DNA from: Simmondsia chinensis
Taxonomy: Eukaryota; Streptophyta; Magnoliopsida; Caryophyllales; Simmondsiaceae
Direction: 5' to 3'
DNA: 64,000 bases
NCBI GenBank assembly: GCA_018398585.1
Contig: JAGTTD010000024.1
Coordinates: 5,918,071-5,982,070, forward strand
Made by a program: the position numbers and the translations under genes. Each line of letters opens with the position of its first letter. Position 1 is the stretch's first letter. Of the stretch, positions 11,081-23,500 are shown one piece after another. The notes beneath the pieces are model-generated. The model was not told where the DNA came from, made no database searches, and worked only from the letters and a program-made list of their open reading frames with translations.

Positions 11081-13291
11081 ATGGCTGACGAACAACAACC
11101 ACGTACACTTATGGACTACTTTACTCCCACTACATACGCTTCACCCTCCTGCATTAGGTTGCCACCCGTAGCCCATCAGTTTGAGCTTAAGCCATATACT
11201 ATACAAATGCTTCCTTCATTCCACGGCTTAGGTAATGAGAACCCGTACACACACTTGGACAGTTTCATGGAGGTTTGCTCAACCTTTAGGATTCCTAACG
11301 TCAGTGATGACGCCATCTTGCTTCGCCTCTTTCCTTTCTCTTTAAAGGAAAAGGCTAAATATTGGTTAGGCACCTTACCTAGTGGAACGATTAGTACTTC
11401 GACTTAAATGCAACAAGAATTTCTTAAGAAATTCTATCCCATTAGCAAAACTAACACCGCTAGGAGAGCCATTAACACCTTTGCCCAACTTCCTACTGAA
11501 GAGTTTCACGAGAGTTGGGATAGGTTTAGGGAACTTTTACTAGCTTGTCCGCATCATGCTATCCCTAAATGGCAACTAGTCCAAAATTTCTATTATGGGT
11601 TAAAGGAGAAGGGTCAACAAACTGTTGATGCCTCATGTGGTGGTCAGTTCCTTAGAAAGAATGAGGACGAGGCGTGGGAGCTGTTTGAACTTTTGAATGA
11701 GAATTCACAACAATCTGCCGCACATGCACATATTAATGCTACTAGGTTAGGTAGAGGAGTAAATGAGATTGCTCACACCTCCATCTTAGATAAGAAAGTA
11801 GACTCTCTTGCCTCTTCCGTGGAGCAGTTAACTTCCCTATTTAAGATGTCACTGGCCCCCTCTACTGTACCTAATGTGTCTCATAGTGCTTGCTCTTCAT
11901 GCTCTAGTGTCTCTCATTTTACACATGACTGCCCCTCTGCTTCACCTTATGTGGAGTGGTTGGAGGAACAAGTCAATGCATCCCAAGGATTCCCACGAAA
12001 CAACCCATACTCTAACACATACAATTTGGGCTGGAGAAACCATCCTAACTTCTTCTAGAAGCAAGGAGAAGAAGGACAGTTTATGCCACAACAACAGAAC
12101 CCACGACCTCAACAACCTGGTATGACACAACCCGTCGGTTTTCAACCGCAAGGGTATGCTTCTAACTACTCTCAACCTCCCAATTTGAGCTCTAATTCGA
12201 ATTTTGAAGAGAAGGTTTTGAGTGCGTTGAAAGGTCTGGAAGCTAATTCCCAACTCCTCCACTCCCATACACAATCAATTGCAAAGCTAGAAACCCAAAT
12301 AGGTCAACTAGCTAATACTCTGAGTAGGAGAGATGAGGGAAGACTCCCTAGCTAGGCTGTAGAGAACCCTAGGAACTGTGTAAGATAAGACAACTATCCT
12401 TCCCAGCAAGAACAAGCAAAATCCATTACAGTGTTGAGAAATGGGAAAGAGGTTGACAATGGAGTGAGCATTGAAAGTGAAGTACCCATGAGCGGTGAGA
12501 AAGAAGAGAAGAGCAAGGAGAGAGAAGAGGAGACCGATGAGGTCATGCACCCTTCTCCCGCTCTTAAAGCCTCTTATCTTCCCTCGTCATATGGACCTAG
12601 AGTACCCTTCCCCCAAGCTTTAATTGCGCTACATCCAAATGGGAAAGACAAGAAGTGGGAGGATATTTTGGAGACATTTAGGCAAGTCAAGATAAACATT
12701 CACCTTCTTGATGCGATTAAACAGATCCCGGCCTATGCAAAGTTTATTAAGGACCTTCTGAACCAAAAGAGGCGATCTAGAGCACATCTATCTAAAAAAG
12801 TGTTCTTAACCGAGCAAGTGAGCTCTATTCTGAAGTGTGACACTCTAGTTAAGTACAAAGACCCTGGTGTCCCCACCAACTCTTGTTCACTTGGGGACTA
12901 CCCGATCGATAAAGCCTTACTGGACTTAGGAGCGAGTGTCCACATTATTCCTTACTCGATTTATGAGAAATTAGGCCTGGGAGAGTTGCAACCCACCATG
13001 GTAACCTTGCAATTAGCAGATAGATCAACTAGGATTCCCCGTGGTGAGCTGATTAACGTGCTAGTGAGAGTAGATAAAGCCATGTTTCCAGCTGATTTTC
13101 TTATACTTGACATGGAACCTTCTAGTCATCCGAAAAACCATATCCCTATCATTCTTGGTCGGCCTTTCTTAGCAACGGCCAAAGCCATGATTAATTGTAG
13201 ATTTGGGGTAATGGATGTTAGCTTTGCAAACATGACTATCAGGTTAAATATTTTTAAGGCTTCAACGTCACCCACTAGTGAGGATGATTGA
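11081..13291 (+). pseudogene. G1 gag and protease (Athila-type)
   Basis: Gag begins at 11081 (MADEQQPRTL) and shows the Athila gag core: FHGLGNENPYTHLDSF, LRLFPFSLKEKAKYWL, then FLKKFYPISKT. A TAA at about 11405 cuts it. The frame resumes immediately (11408) and is stopped again at about 12056 and 12353. After a Q/P-rich linker, 12431-13291 encodes the aspartic protease with LLDLGASVHIIPYSIYEKLG, which is DLGAS rather than the DTGA of chromoviruses, followed by ILGRPFLAT. No zinc knuckle of standard spacing is seen, although CSSCSSVSHFTHDC at about 11890 is a relaxed version. Confidence 0.85.
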
Positions 13292-13393
13292 GAGTGTTTT
13301 TGTGTGGATATTGCGGATGATTGGGTGGACCAAACACTCTCCTCTACTTGAGTTGGTGTCCCCCATGATGAGAATGCAAAACCTTCTAAAGAG

Positions 13394-13861
13394 ATGCAAC
13401 GAAGGTTAAACACGAAAATGAAAGAAGTCTTGGGTTGGGAGAAAAATCATGATGTTATGGTTCAGGAGGAAATTGTACTAGGCCATAGGTTGTCTAAGGA
13501 GGGTATTGAGGTTGATAGAGCTACGATAGATTTGAATGTGAACTCGCCCCCTCCCTCAAATGTGAAACAAGTTAGAGCATTTCTAGATCATGCCAGTTTC
13601 TATAAGGGATTCCTTAAGGATCGTGGGAAGTTAGCTAAACCATTGACTAGTGTGCTATCTAAGGACATATCAGTTGAGCTCGATAAGTCTTGGTTGGAAG
13701 CTGTTCATAAGCTTCGATCTACACCTTTAGCTGCTTCCGTCAGGCATCCACCCGACTACTCTCTCCCTTCTGAAATCATGTGTGACACTTTTGATTGTGC
13801 TGTAGATGTTGTCTCGGGTGAGCTCAATGAAGTTGCTTCTTTGGTTGATGTTATTACTTGA
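13394..13861 (+). pseudogene. G1 reverse transcriptase C-terminal end and RNase H fragment
   Basis: The reading frame gives the segment that follows the RT active site in gypsy elements: VLGHRLSKEGIEVDRA, then VKQVRAFLDHASFYKGFLKD, then LAKPLTSVLSKD. A short RNase H start follows (PPDYSLPSEIMCD). The fingers and palm, including the YxDD box, and everything downstream through integrase are missing. The join therefore runs from protease straight into the RT tail, a deletion of several kilobases relative to full Athila elements. Confidence 0.8.
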
Positions 13862-15157
13862 TCTTCGCTAGACCCATTGCGCCCGGCTGAAGGCATAAAA
13901 CTTAGCGCTCCTAGGAGGCAGCCTAGGTCTGTTATTTTTTTTTTTAATTTCGTTTTTGAACTAATTTGTTGTTTCGAAGCTTGTTTTCTCTCTTTTCAGG
14001 TTCTTGTCCAGTGTTGAAGAAGGAGTCATATATACATGTCCGCGCTGTCTCGCCAGGTTGTATTGCTCCATCTCACCTATCTCTTGTGCTTTAATGATTG
14101 ATATTGTTGCATTGAGGACAATGCATGATTTAGGTGTGGGGGTGAGGCTCATTTGCATATGCTCATTTTTGGTCAAATTTTTAAAATTTTGAACATCTTT
14201 TTGTGTATTTTGAGCGTGCATCATAACCGTTTAGCTAAGTTTTCCTTGATCGACTTGTATGTTATGATGACAGTGGGATTAGTTGTTTATTTCGTTATCT
14301 TAATTCCATGAAATTAAATGATTTTACTTTATACTTGTTAATGAGTGTTGTTGATTGTTGTTGATATTAATGGGTTCTACTCATGCTGCTCACATATTCA
14401 CTGAGCACAGGACTTTCATGTTGCAAAAAATCTGAAGAATTTAAGTAAACCTTATATATCTTGAGTTTTGCAAACCTGCCCTATTGGCTTATCTTAATCC
14501 TTGCCCTTGATGTTATGTAAAGTACTGGTTGGTCAATGTCAATTGCAATGATGAAGTACGTGTTATTAAAAAAAAAAAGAGTCCAAAAATGGACAGAAAA
14601 GAAAGAGGAAACAAAAAGAAAAAAAAATGAAAAGAAAAAAAAAAAGGGTTTCCTCCAAAAGAAAAAGGCAAAAGAAAAAGAAAAAGTGAAAAATCGATAT
14701 ACGTTCGTGATAAAGTTTCTTTTGTACTATATCAAGGTTAAAATGTTTTAAAGTGGTCGCTCATATGCCACTTAAAATTTCTCTATGTATAGGCATGTGT
14801 TTCGGTGATTTAATGGTGTGGGTGCACAAAACCTTTATATATTTGGTTGGGAGCAAGAATTTTAGGAGATTCTGTGGTATGAAATCCTATTCACTTACAC
14901 TTGTGCGTCGCTTGAGTAATTCCTATTAGTTGATACAAGGTTAATGAAGTTCTATGACGAGTTTTGAAGTTTAATCATCTAAATTCATAGAATTGGAGAA
15001 TACTCTAAATGATTTAATCTTGTCTTGAATTGTAATGTAGGTGTTAATCTCAAAACCTGAGTGAAGGTTGGGATGGTTGGGATAGTTGGTCACTGTAGTC
15101 TTTATGTTAAATCATATGCTTTGCTCGAGGACTAGCAAAGGTTCGGTGTGGGGGTGT
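13862..15157 (+). other. 3' non-coding interior of G1
   Basis: No open frame of note. It holds an A-rich, lysine-codon-like tract (about 14565-14690) and ends in the purine-rich GGTGTGGGGGTGT next to the 3' LTR, the likely polypurine tract (15145-15157). An LDPLRPAEGIKLSAPRRQPR-like reading just after 13861 could be the last scrap of pol. Confidence 0.6.
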
Positions 15158-16606
15158 TGATGCGTCTCATATTTATGCATCTTTTAATTGATATTTTAAT
15201 TATTTTGCACCTATTAATTATAATTTTACACTCATTTTGGCAATTTTTATGTCGAGCAGGTTTGAAATTAAAGTTCCGAAAATTGTCAAATGTTGGTGTA
15301 GATAAGACAAATTCGATGCGTAAACAATTAAATCAAGTCAATCGAGATTCGGGACAAGAACGTAAGAGCTCGACCCGCACCGCTACAGTACCCGCGCTGG
15401 CACTGTTCATCATCTTCAACCCAAGCTGCGCCGCTGCAGTAACCTCGGCCCACAACACCCAACTCCAGCCCAACAACGCCCAGCCATCTTCAACACGCAA
15501 CACCAACCCATCACTGACCCCAACCCAGCAGGCCCATCACCAACATGCGGCCCGATTCGACCACCAGCGCCAGACCGTAGGCCCTGTTTAACACCAGCCC
15601 ATATTCGACCACCAGCCCCAGACCTCCAGCCCACCACCAGCACTGATTTAGGGTTTCCCTAGGTTCGATTACAAGAGGAGGAGGACGAACGGGAGTTGGG
15701 GGTCGCTGGTTTTGGCCGCTGCGGTTCACTGTTTCTCTCTCCCTCTTCCCCTGTTCTCTCTGTCACTTTCATATATATTTTTTTAATTTGTCCTTTAAAT
15801 TGGAACGAGAACGATATTAGCATGGAGATCAACATGAGTTTGTTCAACTTCTTCTTCATCGAATCATCCTTAATGGAGAGCTAACTTGCTCTCTGGGGTT
15901 AAATGAAATCCTAGCCTTTACTTTTGTTTACTTTTAATTCGGGTTAATTTGATTGTTTACATGAATTGCTTGGTTGAGATAAATACTTTGAAGTATTATG
16001 TTTTTATTGTTTATTCAATTGATATGATTATTGAGTTTGTAACCTTTAATTGTTGATATTGATATTTATAAATTAATTCTTTGTGCTTGAAGCCTTAGGA
16101 TTAATTAATTAAGCAATAGTATTAACCGAATTGTTAATTAAAGCCTATCTTCCCTATGCTTTAGTTAGATAGGGTCAATACGTAATAATTAACAGTACAT
16201 TAGGTAGAGCCTATTTTCCTTATGCTTTAGTTAGAAAGGTTCAATACACAATACTAACAACATTATCTGAGTAGGTTGAAGCTTGTAGCCTAAACCACTA
16301 CCCGTGTGACAATTAATAATCCCAAAAGTTAAAGCAAAAGTAATTGGCTAACTGGATTCGAAACCCTAGGTTCCAATTTAATATACTTTTTCGATTAGAA
16401 GTAGATTACTTTAGTTTAATTGTTATTACCTTAGGTTAATTAATACAAAAACCTCTCAATTTTATTCAAATCAATTTAAGTCATAGAGTAAATTCACGCA
16501 CTCTTAGTCCCTGTGATTCGACACCCACTCGCCCTACACTTCAATTTAGGAGTGTTAATAGATAGGGTTTTATATTAAATTTTGATAGACGTAGAAAAAC
16601 ACATCA
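15158..16606 (+). repeat. 3' LTR of G1, complete
   Basis: 1449 bases, with termini TGATG...CATCA forming a 5-base inverted repeat. It is preceded by a G-rich polypurine tract. The sequence after it (ATGTTATCCC) reads straight into C1 coding sequence (CYPNI), so the right boundary is firm. Confidence 0.92.
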
Positions 16607-18726
16607 ATGTTATCCCAACATCACATCCCGTGCCCCTCATAAATTAGCCCCTCGGTCCACTCCCTGCATTTTTCTCCAATATGCGGCTCGATATAAAAGT
16701 TACCAATGTTTTGATGTCTTAAATAAACCAATGTATGTTAGTAGGCATGTCGTTTTTGATGAAACTCGATTCCCTTACCCTGAGCTTGTCAGCCTTGATG
16801 CGCCTGTTACTGATGCTTCCCTTAATACACCATTGGTCATTTGCATTTCCCCTTCCCCGGGTGTTGCCTTGGTGCCTCCGGCTCTGGCCCCAACTGCTGC
16901 TGCACCCCCTGACAGTGGACCACCCCTACTGGTGCCTGCGGCCAACCCCGCCCCTGCTTGTGTCGTTCGTCCGGCTCGGCCCCCTGCCCAGCCATTGCCC
17001 ATGCTGACTCCGCCAGAACCAACACCCCCTCCCCCTCCCGTGTCCCCGGTCCAAGTCCGATCCTAGTCCCGTGTCTGACCCGCTGTCCTCCCCACCTTCC
17101 CCTGTTCAAAATGTGCATCCCATGCGTACTAGACTTAAGGATGGAATCTATAAAACTCGGTACCCGCTCTCTCTATCATCTATTACGGTAATTCAAGAGC
17201 CCACATGTTACTCGCAGGTCATTAAAAACCCCCAATGGCAGCAAGCCATGGCGGATGAATTTAATGCCCTACTTTTTAACAACACTTGGGACCTTGCCCC
17301 ACATGATCCCTCGAAAAACCTTGTAGGAAGTACTTGGAAATATAAGGTGAAGTACAAAGCAGATGGTTCAGGTGAATGGTTCAAAGCTTGCCTTTTTGCT
17401 CAAGGCTTTCATCAACGTGAAGGCCTTTACTATAAGGAGACCTTTAGTCCAGTTGTTAAACCTACCACCATACGCTTTATACTTACTCTTGCTGTCACTT
17501 ACAACTGGCCCATACAGCAGTTGGACGTTAAAAATACATTCCTACATGGTCATCTTAAGGACGAAATTTATATTAAACAACCACAAGGCTTCATACAACC
17601 AAAGTTTCGTAATCACGTATGCTGCCTTCGGAAAGCGTTGTATGGTTTGAAACAGGCTTCTCGGGCATGGTTCCAACGGTTCAGTGCATTCCTTCTTAGT
17701 CTTGGTTTTGTCTGTTGTCGGGTTGATCCCTCCCTATTCATTCATAAAACGCGTTCTCACCTAACCTGCCTTCTCCTCTATGTCGATGACATCATTCTCA
17801 CTGGGTCTGACCACTCGCACCTCACGTCTCTCATCTAGTCCCTCTCCACCTAATTTGCGATTAAAGACCTTGGACCGTTACACTTCTTTCTCGGTATTCA
17901 AGCCTCTCGCAACCATAGTGGACTTTTTCTCTCCCAACACAAGCACACTGTTGACCTTCTCACCAAACATAGTCTCTGGGATGCCAAACCGGTCAAAACC
18001 CCCATACCCACCCGAGCATATCTCTTCTTGAGTGACGGGGACCTTCTTGAGGACCCTACTGAGTATAGGAGTGCAGTGGGTGCCCTGCAGTACCTCACTA
18101 TGACCCGTCCTGACATATGCTATGCTATCAACCTGATTTCCCAGTTTATGCATGCTCCTCGCCATCCTCACTGGCAGGCTGTGAAGCGCATTCTTCTGTA
18201 TCTCAAATCCACTTCTGACCATGGTCTCTTCCTCCAACCTGCTCACACTCTCACTCTCACAGCCTTCGCAGATGCCGACTGGGGTGGCTGCCCTGACGCT
18301 CGCAGCTCTACCACTGGTTATGCTGTCTACCTTGTACCAAACCTTATTTCATGGAGGGCCAAAAAGCAGATAACCGTTTCCAAGAGTACGACCGAATCTG
18401 AGTATCGGGCTATGGCTCAAGCTGTTGCTGAAAGTGACTGGCTTCGGTACATCATGCGCGACCTTGCCACCCGTCACCCTGGCCCTATCATTGTCTACTG
18501 TGACAACGTCTCAGCCTTGTACCTTGCCGCTAACCAGGTGTCCAATGATCGTAGCAAGCACGTGGATGTTGATTTTCACTATGTTCGGTAGAAAGTCCTC
18601 AAGGGTGATCTTCAAGTTCACTACACTCCGACCAATAAGCAGGTAGTCGATATTCTCACCAAGGGTCTTGCAGCTGATCGTTTCTTCCAACACAAGGCCA
18701 ATCTTCGCATGCTACCACCCCGCTCG
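16607..18726 (+). pseudogene. C1 linker, reverse transcriptase and RNase H (copia), broken
   Basis: Coding resumes with YPNITSRAPHKLAPRS and YVSRHVVFDE, the integrase C-terminal region of copia. A proline-rich linker frameshifts near 17065. RT runs 17071-17838 with WKYKVKYKADGS, IQQLDVKNTFLHG and the intact active site YVDD (17779-17790), ending in TAG. The next part has another stop (about 17851) and a frameshift before the frame at 18028. RNase H is clear: DADWGGCPDARSSTTGY, SKSTTESEYRAM, VYCDNVSAL, KHVDVDFHYVR. A TAG at 18589 precedes the last conserved piece, VDILTKGL. Confidence 0.9.
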
Positions 18727-18739
18727 GATTGAGGGGGCC
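18727..18739 (+). promoter_or_regulatory. polypurine tract of C1
   Basis: GATTGAGGGGGCC directly precedes the 3' LTR, the position where plus-strand DNA synthesis is primed in copia elements. Confidence 0.8.
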
Positions 18740-18903
18740 TATTAGACTATATTCTAGAGTATTCCTAGGGTTTTGTATATTACATTTTTGCCTTTTGACT
18801 TATGTAACCACTAGGGGTATTATAGTGTTTTGGTCTTTATTTATTGCCTATATATTGAGGCCTCATATGTACCTATTTACTCGTTCAATCATAATTATTC
18901 ACA
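18740..18903 (+). repeat. 3' LTR of C1
   Basis: 164 bases, the same length and ends as the 5' LTR. TTGAG follows as the target duplication. Confidence 0.93.
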
Positions 18904-18908
18904 TTGAG

Positions 18909-19152
18909 GTGTTAAATAATTTGTGTTGAGGTGTTAAATAACTCCTTTTTTTTTTTTATAAGCCCCTTTCATATTTTTCCTTATAAATATTTTCACTTAA
19001 AAAGAATAATATAGAAAATAATATAAATAGTTCTTAAATCAGCAAAATACGTAATTTTTCCAACACAAATAAATATTTTGTTGTACTGCTCGACCTAATT
19101 CTACAAAATACAAGAAAAAACTATTGAATGTAAACTTTTGGCCAACTACAGG
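18909..19152. other. AT-rich spacer, nothing recognised
   Basis: Contains a poly-T tract and a stretch (19090-19134, ACAAGAAAAAACTATTGAATGT region) that recurs in diverged form at about 19483-19522 on the other side of the TRIM-like element. No gene is seen. Confidence 0.5.
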
Positions 19153-19428
19153 TGTTAGAGTATAAAATCAATCATGGGCCTTCACCCATCAATTTAAGCT
19201 TTTGGCGGTTCTTTGATATAGTATCAAAGCCTTAATGACCAAAAGGTCAGGAGTTCGAATCTCAACAGCCTCCACTTTCAATAAAGCACAAGGTATAAGG
19301 TAGGCCTATGCATTATCTACGCTTCAAGCCCGAATGAGCATTTGTGTTAGGGGATATGTTAGAGTATAAAACCAATTATGGGCCTTCACCCATCAACTTA
19401 AGCTTTTGGTAAAGTTGGTTCTTTGACA
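19153..19428 (+). mobile_element. TRIM-like miniature LTR element, copy 1
   Basis: Short terminal direct repeats (19153-19218 and 19357-19428) begin TGTTAGAGTATAAAA and end CTTTGAYA. A primer-site-like TAGTATCAAAGCC (19219-19231) abuts the left repeat. The 125-base interior has no coding capacity. It includes a TGACCAAAAGGTCA hairpin (19236-19249) followed by GAGTTCGAATCTC, which resembles a tRNA T-arm. A 4-of-5 target duplication ACAGG/ACAAG flanks the element. The GTTAGGGGATA before the right repeat is a weakened polypurine tract. It matches 34914-35197 and 61389-61681. Confidence 0.75.
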
Positions 19429-19607
19429 ACAAGATCGACCAAATAAATATTAATTGTTATACGCCTAATACAAGATTGACCAAGTTCTAGAAACTACAAG
19501 AAAAAAGTATTGAATGTAAAATTAAAGTAAATTAAAAAAAAAAAAAAAGAGAACACAACATTTACGATGGTTCAGACCAAAATTCATCCTACATCCATGA
19601 TACATTA
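19429..19607. other. spacer between TRIM copy 1 and C2
   Basis: AT-rich, with a poly-A tract at about 19533-19548. No gene is seen. Confidence 0.5.
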
Positions 19608-20128
19608 TGTTGCATATTGGATCCTATATATGCTAACTATGCCTAAATAAGACTTGGGTATAAAATGAGAATAAGTAATTTCACTATTAACTAGTTAAAC
19701 ACATAACTTGAATTAAACAAAGGGATTAAACATTGTGTTTTGGTTTCTTCAATCTAAATGGCACATTTGGTAAATATTTAGAATTTTAGGGGTGGTTTGA
19801 TTCTAAAACTTGAATTTTGGTCATTTGGGACATTGTCCCTTTTGCCCTTGCTCGTTACGGGTATTATCTTACTTGTGCCATTGCCCTTTGCTTGTGCCAT
19901 ACCACCGCTTCATTAACCGCACGCCACGCATCTTTCATCTGTTGCATTTCCTTGGGACACGTTTCTTCCTTATGTGAGCCTGATTTGTGCTTCTTTTGGT
20001 TGATCTAAGCCGTCCCTTTCCATGATGATGAATTGGTTGAGATTGGTTCTGGGGTGTTTGGCACAGATTGATGTGGCAGGGTACGTAGGTGATGCGTTAA
20101 ACAGAGAAACTAGGAACGGTTCATTTTC

Positions 20129-20176
<48 letters not shown>

Positions 20177-20580
20177 CTCTCTGTTCCTTTATTTTCCCTT
20201 TTCCCTTGTAGCTCTCCAAACCCTAATCCTAATCTCTCTCTTGTTCTTGCATGGTGTTCAAGATTCTTGGTGAAAAGGCTTTGTAGATTTGTTTATTGTA
20301 AGGTTTCTGACTTAGAAGCCTAGGGTTTGATGTGTGTAATTTTATTTATGCATTGTATATGGTCTATAATATTGTAAATAGCAATTAATAGTGGATATAC
20401 TTCTCTAATAATAGAGAACTATGGATTAAAATCGTTCTTTTGGGGTCTGAGTCATGTAAAATCGCGTGTGCTCGTTGTTTTGCATTTTACTTTTGTTCTT
20501 GTATTGTTATCTTTCGATCGTGTTGCTTCTGGGTTGTAAGTCAACTTAATAACAGCTATTTCTAAAGATAAACATCAACA
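19608..20580 (+). repeat. 5' LTR of C2
   Basis: Aligns with 24689-25618 along its length with many substitutions and indels. A (TC)21 microsatellite (20133-20174) is present here but not in the 3' LTR. Confidence 0.87.
20133..20174. repeat. (TC)n microsatellite in C2 5' LTR
   Basis: About 21 uninterrupted TC units. The matching place in the 3' LTR (about 25200-25230) has only TTTTTCTCTTTGTC. Confidence 0.95.
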
Positions 20581-20589
20581 AGTGGTATT

Positions 20590-23500
20590 AGAGCATTTGA
20601 TTGTGTTAAGATTTAAGAAATAGCTTGCGCTAAGAGTGATGTTGAGAAATTCTACAGGAAGAATGACTTTGAGCTCTGGAAAGTCAAGGTCAAGGCCCTC
20701 TTGATGTCCATTGGTGTCGGTAATGCGCTTCTTAAGGAAAAGACAAGCCAGCAAGCTTGATTGAAAAGGAGAAGATACAAATGTGAGTCTCTTGTGCATG
20801 GTAGCCTCTTACTCTATCTTTATAGCTCTACTCTGGCTAAAGTTATTTTTGAGAAAACTTATGCTGGTGTCTGGGCCAAACTAGAAGAGATTGATAAAAC
20901 TGAGTTCCTGGTCAACAAGGTACTCTTTATGGAGTAGTTTTACACGTTTAGGATGGATAAAAACAAACCTTTAGAGGATTATTTAGATGATTTCCCTAAA
21001 GTGTTAAAGGACCTAACTAATTAAAGGTCAAGGTGCATGATGAGGTTCAGATTGTGATCCTTTTAAGTTCTTTACCAAAATATTTGAGGGCCTTTAAAAA
21101 TACCCTAAGGAATATTCATAAGACCATATCTCTTGATGAAGTAGAAGATTACCCTTAGGTCCAAGATTGTGCAACTTAAGCATGATGCTAAGTATCCTAG
21201 AACTAGTAGTAATAATGGTGAAGGGCTGTCAGTTAAGGATAGATCCAAAACTAGAGATAACAGTAACAACAAGAAAAGAGGTAAGAGTAAAAACTAGTCA
21301 CAACCTAGAGGAAGAAAAGATTACTCAAATGTAAAATACTATGAGTGTGGTAGCGTGGGCCATATTAAATTTTATTGTCTTGAAAATAATAACAAAAATC
21401 ACCCTATTGCTCATAACATTGTGTCCACTGATAATTACAAGTCTAGTGAAGTCTTTTTTGCTTCTTCTGAATTAACAACGCATCAATGGGTTATGGATTC
21501 TGGTTGTAGCTTTCATATGTGTTCTGAATGTGCTTATTTTACTGATTATATGTTTGTCAATAAAGGAAAGGTTTTGTTAGGAGATAACCATAGGTGAAAG
21601 GTTGTTGGTGTGGATTCTGTGCGTATTAGGGTGTCAAGAGGGTTTGATTATTTCCTAGAAGGTGTGAGACATGTCTCTAAACTTAGGAGAAAGCTTATAT
21701 CACTTGGACAACTAGACCAGAGAGGGTTAACCTTGAGAGCAGGACTGGCTGAGATGAAAGTCGTTAAGGTTACCTTAGTTGTTCTCAAAAGAGTGTTCAA
21801 GAATGGTTTATATGTCCTTGGAGGTGAGGTGGTTTTTGGTGAGTCTTGCCTAGTAAAGAATGATAGACTTAACACAAAAAACCCTTTGGCATCAGAGGTT
21901 AGGCAACATTTCTGAGAGAGAACTATTTGCATTGAGTAAACACGAGTTGTTAGGTCCTGAAAGTTTGTCTAAGCTTCAATTTCATGATCATTGCATCTTT
22001 GAAAAGCATCATAGATTAGCATTCTCTACTAGTGAACATACATTTTTAGGTCCTATTGATTACATTTACTCTGACTTGCGGGGACCTTTTAGGGAACCTC
22101 CAATGGCTGGAGTCTATTACTTTCTATCTATTATTGGTGATTTCTTTAGGAAAGTATGGGTATATCTTTTGAAAAATAAAGATGACTATTTTGAAACCTT
22201 TGTTAAGTGGAAAAACATGGTTGAAAACCAAATTGGACGTATGATAAAGATTTTAAGAACTGATAATGGACTACAGTTTGTAAATAATAAGTTTGATGCT
22301 TTATATGAAAAATATGGCATAAAAAGACACCATATATTTAGGAAAACACCCTAACAAAATGTTGTGGCTGAAAGAATAAATAGAACATGATTAGATAGAA
22401 TAACAAGCACGTTGTTTTCATATAGATTGAATAAGCATTTTTGGGGTGAAGCGGTTAATACTGCTACATATTTGATAAATAGATCACCATCTACTATTTT
22501 TAACTTGAAATCACCAAAACAAATGTGGTCTGAAAAACCTGCTAATTATTGTGATTTGCATGTGTTTGGATGTTTTGCTTTTCCTTACCAATATGAGGGT
22601 AAATTGGAACCTAGGGCTATCAAGGGTGTCTTCCTTGGCTACCTAACTAATGTTAAGGGGTATAGGATTGGAGTAAAAAATGCGAATAGAACCATTACAA
22701 TAATTAGTAGGGATGTAACATTTGACGGGAATGAAGTGCCCTATCTAAAACAAGACTTAGCATTAGAATTAGGTTCAAATAGAACTCAGAATGTTAAAAT
22801 GTTTGATTATGAAATTTATGAGTTTGAGGTCAACCAACCTAATCCAATATACCCCAAAACAGAAACAGAAACTCAAAATAAGATAAAGAGGAAAAATAAA
22901 ATAGACCAAAATAATGTTGATAGGGGAGTCAACAACCAAAACAATGAGGTTGGACAGAACCTAGACAACTACCATTTAGCTAGGAATAGGGTCATGAGGA
23001 ATGTTAGGGCACTTGACAGGTATGGCTATGTAGATTGTATTGCATATACTTTTATCACTACCTTTGAGTATATTGAGTTTGAACCTATGACTTATAGGGA
23101 GGCACTTGACAAAAAGCATTCAACAAAGTGCCTAAATGCGATAGCTTCAGAGATAGAATGTCTTTGGAAAAATCAGACTTGGATCCTAATACCTAGCCCT
23201 GAGAGTAGGAAACTTGTAGGTTCTAAATGGGTGTTCAAGATAAAGAAACCTAAAACACCAGAAGGGCAATCTCGGTTTAAGGCTAGAGTTATGGCCAAGG
23301 CTTTCACCTAAAAAGAGAATGTTAACTATACTGAGGTTTTTTTACCTGTTGTAAAACACACTAGTATCAGGACCATGCTTGTTTGCTAAAGAAGTTGTTG
23401 TATAGACTAAAACAGTCACCTAGGACATGGATGTCACGGCTAAGTTTGATATGTACTTGGAATAAATGGATGTTACAACAATGTTTCTGCATGGTAAGCT

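Larger units (their letters stand above)
9481..16606 (+). mobile_element. Athila-like Ty3/gypsy element G1 nested in C1, internally deleted
   Basis: A truncated 5' LTR (9481-10600) matches 15489-16606. The complete 3' LTR (15158-16606) has TGATG...CATCA termini. The primer site is of the tRNA-Asp type used by Tat/Athila elements, and gag plus protease are of the Athila type (DLGAS). Only the C-terminal end of reverse transcriptase and a scrap of RNase H remain, and no integrase is seen. The LTRs differ at about 43 of roughly 1117 aligned bases, less than the C1 LTRs, which fits G1 being the younger insertion. The right flank resumes C1 coding at YPNITSR. Confidence 0.88.
6615..18903 (+). mobile_element. 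Ty1/copia LTR retrotransposon C1, split by a nested gypsy element
   Basis: Two 164-base LTRs (6615-6778 and 18740-18903) begin TATTAGACTAT and end ATTATTCACA. The element is flanked by a perfect 5-base duplication TTGAG (6610-6614 and 18904-18908). A primer-binding site follows the left LTR and a GAGGGGG polypurine tract precedes the right one. Domain order protease, integrase, reverse transcriptase, RNase H shows copia. I count about 14 differences between the LTRs, so the insertion is old. The interior is interrupted by G1 (9481-16606), and the coding parts carry stops and frameshifts, so it is inactive. Confidence 0.93.

Noticed and set aside
14536..14751. Lysine-rich small protein
   Set aside because: It is an A-rich low-complexity stretch in the non-coding 3' interior of G1.
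16775..17118. Minus-strand Gly/Ala-rich frames over the C1 linker
   Set aside because: They are the reverse strand of the proline-rich linker between integrase and RT of C1.
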